Part shown: positions 12,063 through 17,347 of the stretch, piece by piece
Numbering within the stretch: the stretch's first letter is position 1
Layout: each line of letters starts with the position of its first letter
The notes under the pieces: generated by a model
Database searches by the model: none
The model's input: the letters and a program-made list of their open reading frames with translations, nothing else
What the model was told of the DNA's origin: nothing
From: a virus
Length of the DNA stretch: 24,271 nucleotides
Direction: 5' to 3' (one strand)
Virus record (IMG/VR): IMGVR_UViG_3300044695_005215
Location: 1-24,271 of that record
Made by a program: the position numbers and the translations under genes

Positions 12063-12916
12063 TATTCTTGTGGTTCGGGGTTGTAAAATTGTGTTGTTCC
12101 TAATTGGTTTGACTTGTTAAATTCATCTGCCATCAATTGCTGTTTTCTCATTTTGTCATAGGTGAATGAGTTTTTTGCGTTCAAAATTTTCATAGCATTA
12201 TCAACCACCCATCCCTCCTGAACGCCAGAAAAATCATTTACATAAGCCTTTACACCACCTTTTTTCAATTTCCAATTATTGTAGACCTTAATCATTTCAA
12301 TCAATAGTCCTTCAACGGGAAATCTCTTTTTAAGTTGCTCCCAATGGTCAAGGCTAAGCAATACGAGTGGAGAATCAAATTTAACGCAAGGCATTATTCC
12401 CTTTTTTGCCATTTCTTGAACAAACTCTTCGTCTGTTAATTTTTTGGCTAATTCAGTACGCTTTGGTTTTTTAGGCTTGGTACTTTTTTCATCAGGAACA
12501 TTATTCGTAGGTAGCGAACTTTGTTCACCCAATAAGACTATACTATTATTAGTATTATTATGTATAGTATTATCTATATTATTATTGGGTGAACTTAGTT
12601 CATCTCTTTGTGGAACTTTGTTCATCATCGGTGAACTTTGTTCATCACTTATTAGGCATTTCATCCATCCGTTTTCACTAATTTCAAGAATACCTGCATC
12701 AACTAAACGCTGAATGCATTTCTGAATTCCTCGCTTTGTTATGTTCAACTCCTTTGCAAGTGTGCCACGAGAAGCGTAGCACCAACCCGGACATTTACTA
12801 TCTGGGTTGGTTGCAAAAAAGTTGATACGCTCGATTAATACAGCCTCGAATACGGATAAATTATACTTTTGAATAATCCATAACCGAAGAATTATGTATT
12901 GGTCAGGATTGTTCAT
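12062..12916 (-). CDS. Replication initiator with winged-helix domain
   Basis: A 284-residue protein. Residues about 10-105 form a winged-helix domain of the phage replication-protein type (FEAVLIERINFFATN, ASRGTLAKELNITKRGIQKCIQRLVDAGILEISENGW). A low-complexity Asn/Ser/Gln linker follows (DEQSSP, RDELSSP, GEQSSLP), then a DnaD-like helical C-terminus (YNNWKLKKGGVKAYVNDFSGVQEGWV). The repeated peptide in the linker is the translation of the DNA iterons. Like lambda O it likely binds the origin within its own gene and loads the DnaB encoded next to it. It overlaps the upstream gene by 14 nt. Confidence 0.88.
   Translation of the reverse strand: MNNPDQYIILRLWIIQKYNLSVFEAVLIERINFFATNPDSKCPGWCYASRGTLAKELNITKRGIQKCIQRLVDAGILEISENGWMKCLISDEQSSPMMNKVPQRDELSSPNNNIDNTIHNNTNNSIVLLGEQSSLPTNNVPDEKSTKPKKPKRTELAKKLTDEEFVQEMAKKGIMPCVKFDSPLVLLSLDHWEQLKKRFPVEGLLIEMIKVYNNWKLKKGGVKAYVNDFSGVQEGWVVDNAMKILNAKNSFTYDKMRKQQLMADEFNKSNQLGTTQFYNPEPQE
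12516..12644. other. Predicted phage replication origin inside the initiator gene
   Basis: Four copies of the near-palindrome GAACTTTGTTCA (one reads GAACTTAGTTCA) lie at 12516, 12591, 12613 and 12633. The last three are spaced by 22 and 20 nt. Between the first and second is an almost pure A+T block (12530-12586) bracketed by the inverted repeat GTTCACCCAATAA / TTATTGGGTGAAC. Iterons beside an AT-rich unwinding region inside the initiator gene is the lambda origin plan. The iterons are seen directly; origin function is inferred. Confidence 0.75.
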
Positions 12917-13112
12917 TTGTTGAATTTAATTCAATTATAGCCTTACATTCCACAAAACTTATACATCCGGGTTCATCAATAGTAATTTCATTCATCATTT
13001 TAAGATGAGTATCTAACAATTCATCTGAACATATAAAAACACCTAAAATGTTTTCATAATCTGGATGGCTTTGAATTACAACCCGTGCATCAACTACTTG
13101 TACTTTTTTCAT
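12903..13112 (-). CDS. Small phage protein, unknown function
   Basis: A 69-residue protein from the ATG at 13112 (MKKVQVVDARVVIQSHPDYE). The open frame reaches 13160, but that part lies inside the terminator-like hairpin and is better read as leader RNA. The protein alternates strands and an acidic helix (ELLDTHLKMMNEITIDEPG). It is the first gene after the kissing-loop leader and overlaps the initiator by 14 nt. Confidence 0.68.
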   Translation of the reverse strand: MKKVQVVDARVVIQSHPDYENILGVFICSDELLDTHLKMMNEITIDEPGCISFVECKAIIELNSTNEQS

Positions 13113-13120
13113 TTTACTTA

Positions 13121-13233
13121 AAATTAAAAACCCCCGAAACAAGCGGTGAGAGTCGCTCATTTCAAGGGGTTTGGTTTCCGTTAAGGAAGTTTTTCGTATC
13201 CGCTCTCACCCGGATATCCTGACTGATTCAGGA
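13121..13233 (-). ncRNA. Structured leader with kissing hairpins and a terminator-like stem
   Basis: Read 5' to 3' on the minus strand. Hairpin 1, TCCTGA-ATCAG-TCAGGA, lies at the expected transcript start (13233-13217). Hairpin 2 is TATCCG-GGTGAGAG-CGGATA (13216-13197). Hairpin 3 (13169-13131) has an outer CCCC..GAAA/TTTC.GGGG stem and an inner AGCG-ACTCTCAC-CGCT stem, and is followed by TTTTTAATTTT. The loop of hairpin 2 is complementary to the loop of hairpin 3 over 7-8 bases. This resembles a regulated attenuator; no known riboswitch family is recognised. Confidence 0.68.
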
Positions 13234-13237
13234 ACTG

Positions 13238-13268
13238 CAAATATACAAATTAATTCACGACCTTCAAA
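13238..13268 (-). promoter_or_regulatory. Strong Bacteroidetes-type promoter of the replication operon
   Basis: TATATTTG (13245-13238) and TTTG (13268-13265) on the minus strand are both exact consensus elements, 19 nt apart. The promoter lies in the 3' end of rusA and would start transcription near 13231, at the base of the structured leader. Confidence 0.78.
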
Positions 13269-13618
13269 ATTATCTTGCCATCCTTGCCCCAAATCTTGCG
13301 GGCGTAAAACTCATGAACTCCGCTGTCATCCTTGCCAAAACAATCCATGAACCCTTTGACTAAGTTGTCCAAATCTGGCTTGTATCGGTGTGGCTGACCC
13401 TCCAACTCCTTGCGTTGCTTCTGGGTGTAACTAATCGGGAACGGCATGACAAAGGTTATTTCAAACCGCTCTGGGCATTCCTTCACGCCTACACCACGCA
13501 GGAACATTCGTAACGCTGTCTTATACCTCGCATACCTCTGGAACGGCTCGCTGAACTTCGCCCTTTGCGTAGTTCGAACCGCACCCATTCCGATAATGTC
13601 AAATTCGAATTCCTGCAT
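13250..13618 (-). CDS. rusA: RusA-type Holliday junction resolvase
   Basis: A 122-residue protein, typical RusA length. It has the N-terminal GMGAVRTTQRAKF segment, a strand ITFVMPFPISYTQKQRKELEGQPHRYK, then PDLDN (81-85, D82 and D84) and KDDS (96-99), which give the Asp cluster that binds the catalytic metal, and KIWGKDG near the end. RusA cuts four-way junctions and resolves recombined or branched phage DNA before packaging. It is the first gene of the leftward arm and carries the replication promoter in its 3' end. Confidence 0.93.
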   Translation of the reverse strand: MQEFEFDIIGMGAVRTTQRAKFSEPFQRYARYKTALRMFLRGVGVKECPERFEITFVMPFPISYTQKQRKELEGQPHRYKPDLDNLVKGFMDCFGKDDSGVHEFYARKIWGKDGKIILKVVN

Positions 13619-13684
13619 AATGTAAAATTAAACGGAATCGGTGTAACAAAGTTTCATCAAGTCCGTTAAAACTGAAAAAATATT

Positions 13685-14074
13685 ATGAAAAAAACACTTT
13701 TAATCATCGCTCTGGCAACGCTTACGAGTTGTGCCACAATCACTTCCAGCATGAAGCAGGAAGTAACTATCAATGTTAAACCTGACCATGCTAAAGTTTA
13801 TGTGAACGGCAACAAGGTCGGAGAAGGGTCATGCGTTGCGGAAGTACCCGTAAAAAAACGCAACACTATTGTAGTCAAGGCTGAGGGATACGAAAACGCT
13901 CAAATCAAAACTAACCGCCAAATCCGACCCGGCTACCTTATCGGGAATATCGGGATGTGTTTCGTGCCGTATGTAAACTTCTTTGGCTTACCAAGTTTGA
14001 TTGTTGATGCGTGTACGGGTGCGTGGTACAAGCAGGAAGAATCGGATTATTATTTTGATTTGGATAAAAAATAA
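13685..14074 (+). CDS. PEGA-like lipoprotein
   Basis: A 129-residue protein with a lipoprotein signal: MKKTLLIIALATLTSC, lipobox LTSC with Cys16 as the lipidated residue. The mature part has VTINVKPDHAKVYVNGNKVGEG and IVVKAEGYENAQIKT, the PEGA repeat pattern of surface-associated beta domains, then a Gly/Pro-rich hydrophobic stretch (RPGYLIGNIGMCFVPYVNFFGLPSLIVDAC). It sits alone between the two arms and has its own terminator. A role in superinfection exclusion or envelope change is plausible but not shown. Confidence 0.85.
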   Translation: MKKTLLIIALATLTSCATITSSMKQEVTINVKPDHAKVYVNGNKVGEGSCVAEVPVKKRNTIVVKAEGYENAQIKTNRQIRPGYLIGNIGMCFVPYVNFFGLPSLIVDACTGAWYKQEESDYYFDLDKK

Positions 14075-14139
14075 TATAAATTGTCCCACATAGGTTTTTT
14101 TGATTCTACCATTTTTTTTCAAGAGTTTAGAGTAACAAC

Positions 14140-14170
14140 ACCCAGTCTCCCCGACTGGGTTTGTTTTTTT
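14140..14170 (+). terminator. Rho-independent terminator after the lipoprotein gene
   Basis: ACCCAGTC-TCCCC-GACTGGGT forms an 8-bp stem and is followed by TTGTTTTTTT. It separates the lipoprotein transcript from the late operon, whose promoter starts 3 nt after the T-run. Confidence 0.88.
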
Positions 14171-14172
14171 CG

Positions 14173-14180
14173 TATATTTG
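14173..14180 (+). promoter_or_regulatory. Late promoter, TATATTTG element
   Basis: TATATTTG matches the TAnnTTTG -7 box and lies 21 nt before the TerS start codon. No good TTTG -33 partner is found at the right distance, since that position falls inside the terminator stem. A phage activator may therefore be needed. Confidence 0.6.
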
Positions 14181-14201
14181 CATAGTTAGCACAACTGAAC
14201 T

Positions 14202-14726
14202 ATGGCAAAAACGAAAAAGCCAATAGGTCAAGCCGAGACCGAAACAGAGGCAAAACCAAAGCACGCAGGAGGCAGACCGACTATTTATACCCCAGAACTT
14301 GCAAAGCGGATTTGTACCGAAATTGGGCAGTCCGAAAAAGGTCTGCATAGGCTTCATCGGGAGTTAGATTGGTTTCCTGACCCATCAACAATAATGGATT
14401 GGATTGACGACAAGCCAGAGTTTTCCTTACAATACGCACGGGCAAAGGCACTTCAAGCGGATTTTATGGGAGACAATGTGCTTATAATTTCAGACGATTC
14501 GAGCCAAGACGAAATATTCTCTCCCAACGGAAACCGAATCGAAAATCGGGAATTTACGAGTCGTTCAAAATTGCGTGTCGAAACTCGAATGTGGCTAATG
14601 GAAAGACTCGCCCCGAAAAAGTACGGCAAGCAGGTTGATGCAGATACGGAACAAAAAGACTACCAACCGCCTCAAATTAACCTGCATATTTCGCCCGAAG
14701 CAATCCGCAAAGCATCGGAGGAATAA
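14202..14726 (+). CDS. terS: Terminase small subunit
   Basis: A 174-residue protein with a disordered basic N-terminus, then GGRPTIYTPELAKRICTEIGQSEKGLHRL, a DNA-binding helix-turn-helix (PDPSTIMDWIDDKPEFSLQYARAKALQADF), and the C-terminal RSKLRVETRMWLMERLAPKKYG that marks this TerS group. It recognises the packaging site and feeds DNA to TerL. Its stop overlaps the TerL ATG (TAATG). Confidence 0.92.
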   Translation: MAKTKKPIGQAETETEAKPKHAGGRPTIYTPELAKRICTEIGQSEKGLHRLHRELDWFPDPSTIMDWIDDKPEFSLQYARAKALQADFMGDNVLIISDDSSQDEIFSPNGNRIENREFTSRSKLRVETRMWLMERLAPKKYGKQVDADTEQKDYQPPQINLHISPEAIRKASEE

Positions 14727-16054
14727 TGCCCGAACTGAACGAAGCACAGCAGATAGCATACTACTCCAGCCATCACCTCGAAGCGGAAGAGATACACATG
14801 CTGACGGGCGTTGGAGTGGGCAAGACCTACTGGCTTGCGGTCGATTTGATTCCAGACCTATCAGTCCCCAACTCAAAGCATTTGATATGCTCGCCCACAT
14901 TCGCAATGATGAAGACCGCCACATTCAAAAAGGTTCAAGAGGCTTGGGAAGAGTGGGGACTTCGTGAGGGCGTGGACTATGTCGTGAATAAGCGGATGTC
15001 GGGCGTCAAACCATATTCGGGCATATCTTCGGACAAAGTAATTACATTCCGATGGGGGTCTTATGTTGTCCTGACCCACCTCGATAACTACAATGTTGTG
15101 AACGGCTCAGAGTGGGACACTATCAGCATTGACGAAACAAGAGATGTGCGGAACTTTCAGGAGGCTTTGGACAAGTGCCGAGCAAGGACGAGAGGCACGA
15201 CTTTCAAGAAGTTAGGTTTACGCCACCGAATTAAGACCGCCACAACACCGCCCGATAATGTCGCCTATTATCGGGAATTGGAAAGCCAAGCCAAGACCAG
15301 CAACGGACGAATTAAATTAATCCGAGCCGAATCGTATGCGAATCAACACAATTTAAGACCCGGCTACATCGAGCAGTTAGAACGCACCCTCGACCCGAAC
15401 TCATTCAAGCGTGAGGTGTTGGGTATGCTCGTCACCAAGCAGGAGACGGTCTGGGCGTACTGCTTCGAGCATAAAAAGCATGTGGCGGATATTCAGGAAA
15501 GACCCGACCTGCCTATATTCGTATCAATGGACTTTAATGTTAGTCCAATGACCTGCATTTACGCACAGCACGACCCAAGCCGAAATAGAATCAGGATATT
15601 AGGCGAAGAACGAATCATGAACTCGGATGTGTACGAACTATGCGAACGCATCCGCACCAGATACCCCGATACTGCTCGCCTCATCCTGACTGGTGACGCA
15701 TCAGGTCGCAACCGCTCAGCCACGATGAAAGGCGTCACGAACTGGAAAGCGGTTAAGGGTGCGTTGAAACTATCGGACGCCCAGATACGCCTGCTCTCGT
15801 CCAATCCTGATAGCAAAGACACGATTGTATTGATTAACTCGATGCTATCGAAGCATCCTGACATTGTCATTAACCGAGCGTGCAAATATCTGGTCGAGGA
15901 TTGCGAAATGATGCAGAGGGGTGATGATGGCAAGAAGATTGCCACGACCAATATGCACGGACACTTGTTTGACTGCTTTATTTACTACCTCTGGACATTT
16001 CACAGGTCATTTTTGGATAGGTTCGCAAAATCGGGTAACTTTGCCAGCGTATGA
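14726..16054 (+). CDS. terL: Terminase large subunit (packaging ATPase and nuclease)
   Basis: A 442-residue protein of usual length. Walker A is GVGVGKTY (28-35), Walker B ISIDET (133-138) with the catalytic Glu, and the coupling motif TTPP at 173-176. The C-terminal nuclease domain shows SMDFNVSP (D269), LTGDASGRNR (D324) and HLFDCF (D416), the three acidic metal ligands. It pumps and cuts DNA during head filling. The next gene starts in a 4-nt ATGA overlap. Confidence 0.95.
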   Translation: MPELNEAQQIAYYSSHHLEAEEIHMLTGVGVGKTYWLAVDLIPDLSVPNSKHLICSPTFAMMKTATFKKVQEAWEEWGLREGVDYVVNKRMSGVKPYSGISSDKVITFRWGSYVVLTHLDNYNVVNGSEWDTISIDETRDVRNFQEALDKCRARTRGTTFKKLGLRHRIKTATTPPDNVAYYRELESQAKTSNGRIKLIRAESYANQHNLRPGYIEQLERTLDPNSFKREVLGMLVTKQETVWAYCFEHKKHVADIQERPDLPIFVSMDFNVSPMTCIYAQHDPSRNRIRILGEERIMNSDVYELCERIRTRYPDTARLILTGDASGRNRSATMKGVTNWKAVKGALKLSDAQIRLLSSNPDSKDTIVLINSMLSKHPDIVINRACKYLVEDCEMMQRGDDGKKIATTNMHGHLFDCFIYYLWTFHRSFLDRFAKSGNFASV

Positions 16055-16593
16055 GCAACTTAAAACCAATTTACACTGACGCAAACGGCATCGAGTGGCG
16101 GACATTCGAGACTTGGGGCGATATACCTGCGAATCGGGTAATTCCTGCCGACCTTGCCGTTCGCAGGGCATCAATGGGACTAACTCCCGACCGACTCGTT
16201 AAAGCGTTCAAGGAAATCAAAGACGACCTGAACAGGGGCGATATTGTCGGTGGCTTCTCCAAGTTCGACCAACTTGAAAGGCGGATTGCTGACATTCCTG
16301 ATGAAATGCTTCTGCAAGATTTGGCTTGCGTATTCGTGGTCCATCCCGATGAAGAACCGATGGATTTCGACCCCAAGATGCAACGGGTAAAACTCGAACT
16401 CTGGGCAAAAGATGACGATGCTCGGTTTTTTTTTATTCAGTTGGCAGTACGCTATACAATGGACTTATCGGACATCTCCGACGCTTATATCCGTTCGCTT
16501 ATCCTTCAAAGGACTTTGATGGAGTCGAGCGACCCAAGCACGAGTATCTTTCCCTTGGAAGAAACTGGGCTGACGAGTTCAGCACTTTCGTGA
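16051..16593 (+). CDS. Tail-chaperone-like protein, upstream frame
   Basis: A 180-residue soluble protein (MSNLKPIYTDANGIEWRTFE...). The N-terminal two thirds are helical and acidic (PDRLVKAFKEIKDDLNRGDI, DQLERRIADIPDEMLLQDLA). At 16426-16434 the gene has nine T in a row (codons TTT TTT TTT, residues 126-128). After it this frame runs 52 codons to 16593 while the -1 frame is open to 16742. Position before the tape measure plus a two-frame layout fits a tail assembly chaperone of the lambda G/GT kind. Family identity is not recognised, so function rests on context. Confidence 0.6.
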   Translation: MSNLKPIYTDANGIEWRTFETWGDIPANRVIPADLAVRRASMGLTPDRLVKAFKEIKDDLNRGDIVGGFSKFDQLERRIADIPDEMLLQDLACVFVVHPDEEPMDFDPKMQRVKLELWAKDDDARFFFIQLAVRYTMDLSDISDAYIRSLILQRTLMESSDPSTSIFPLEETGLTSSALS

Positions 16594-16742
16594 CCGAGGT
16601 GAATCTTATGCACCGGATGCTTTGTAACGGGTCATTGACCGAAATTAAAATGCTCGAAAAGATGGGAATCGAGGAGTACGCTTCGACCGTGAACGCATGG
16701 AAGTACGAACTTCACCTGAAACAAAAAAGCGTCAAAGTATGA
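16416..16742 (+). CDS. Minus-one-frame extension of the chaperone-like gene
   Basis: This frame is open from after a TGA at 16413 to a TGA at 16740. Its later part (FDGVERPKHEYLSLGRNWADEFSTF, SLTEIKMLEKMGIEEYAST, NAWKYELHLKQ) looks coding. It lacks a good start codon before GTG at 16590, which overlaps the upstream stop as GTGA. A -1 shift on the T9 run at 16426-16434 would give a fusion of about 230 residues. Alternatives are a 50-residue protein from 16590, polymerase slippage on T9, or a recent indel. Confidence 0.62.
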   Translation, partial: RCSVFFYSVGSTLYNGLIGHLRRLYPFAYPSKDFDGVERPKHEYLSLGRNWADEFSTFVTEVNLMHRMLCNGSLTEIKMLEKMGIEEYASTVNAWKYELHLKQKSVKV

Positions 16743-16807
16743 TAGTTCTGGTCTTTCTAATTGGCGTCATTTGTGGTATTGCATTAAGGGAATCTGTAAA
16801 GGATTGA
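16739..16807 (+). CDS. 22-residue membrane peptide
   Basis: The ATG overlaps the upstream stop as ATGA and the frame reads MIVLVFLIGVICGIAL followed by a charged tail (RESVKD). It is one hydrophobic segment of about 16 residues. The overlap and the next ATG one base past its stop support translation, but the short length keeps confidence low. Confidence 0.4.
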   Translation: MIVLVFLIGVICGIALRESVKD

Positions 16808-16808
16808 T

Positions 16809-16928
16809 ATGGGTATAGGACGCAAATTAAGAAGAGGAACATTACGACCTGTTGTGGATGAAAACGGGAATGTGCTGTTTTTTATCGACAAAAAAGGCAG
16901 GCGGATTGACCCGCTGAAACAAATATAA
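16809..16928 (+). CDS. 39-residue basic protein
   Basis: The frame reads MGIGRKLRRGTLRPVVDENG, then NVLFFIDKKGRRIDPLKQI. It has a basic N-terminus and two probable strands with a turn at DENG. It starts one base after the membrane peptide, and its stop lies in AAGGAGG, which is a strong ribosome-binding-type sequence for the gene that follows. No family recognised. Confidence 0.5.
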   Translation: MGIGRKLRRGTLRPVVDENGNVLFFIDKKGRRIDPLKQI

Positions 16929-16949
16929 GGAGGTTGCGTTTAAGGGGGT

Positions 16950-17273
16950 ATGATAACAAGAACCGAATACGAAAAAGCATTAAAAATTGTCAAAGAATAT
17001 AATAGGCAATCTATTTTTGAAAAGACAATTGGTCATTATGACAATGACAAAGAATTAATAAAAAAATCCCCTTTGCATGAATTTTTGTCTATTAGGGTTG
17101 CAAATGCTTTGTTTTCTCAAAACGGCATTTATATTAGTAGGTGGGATTCAAAAGTTGAAGATTTATCAAAATTATCTCGAGCCGAATTGTTTAGAATCAG
17201 GGGTATAAGACATAAGGCAATTATAGAATTAGAGGCTTTGTGCGAATTGGCTGGGATTAGTTTATTGCCGTAA
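16950..17273 (+). CDS. RNA polymerase alpha-CTD-like protein (late)
   Basis: A 107-residue protein. The N-terminal third is a charged helix (TRTEYEKALKIVKEYNRQS). Residues about 43-105 (HEFLSIRVANALFSQNGIYISRWDSKVEDLSKLSRAELFRIRGIRHKAIIELEALCELAGIS) match the alpha-subunit C-terminal domain: L-S-x-R-x-x-N-A-L, V-E-D-L, then R-A-E-L-F-R-I-R-G-I-R-H-K-A helix-hairpin-helix. The gene is A+T-rich compared with the flanking late genes and is preceded by AAGGGGG 7 nt before the ATG. It may steer polymerase to late promoters; a generic DNA-binding role is the alternative. Confidence 0.75.
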   Translation: MITRTEYEKALKIVKEYNRQSIFEKTIGHYDNDKELIKKSPLHEFLSIRVANALFSQNGIYISRWDSKVEDLSKLSRAELFRIRGIRHKAIIELEALCELAGISLLP

Positions 17274-17281
17274 TTTTTTCG

Positions 17282-17307
17282 TATCTTTGCCCTGACCGCC
17301 CCGGTCA
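17282..17307 (+). promoter_or_regulatory. Promoter and 5' hairpin before the tape-measure gene
   Basis: TATCTTTG (17282-17289) matches the TAnnTTTG box, with only a poor -33 match upstream (TTTATTG near 17261). Just after it, TGACCG-CCC-CGGTCA (17293-17307) makes a 6-bp GC hairpin at the expected transcript end. The tail genes can thus be transcribed separately from the terminase genes. Confidence 0.6.
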
Positions 17308-17347
17308 TTAGGCGAATCGCCATACAAAGGATAATAATCGAATTGAT

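Noticed and set aside
14595-14967. Open frames of about 110 codons on both strands across the TerS-TerL junction.
   Set aside because: They are shadows of TerS and TerL; translations are Ser/Arg-rich without motifs.
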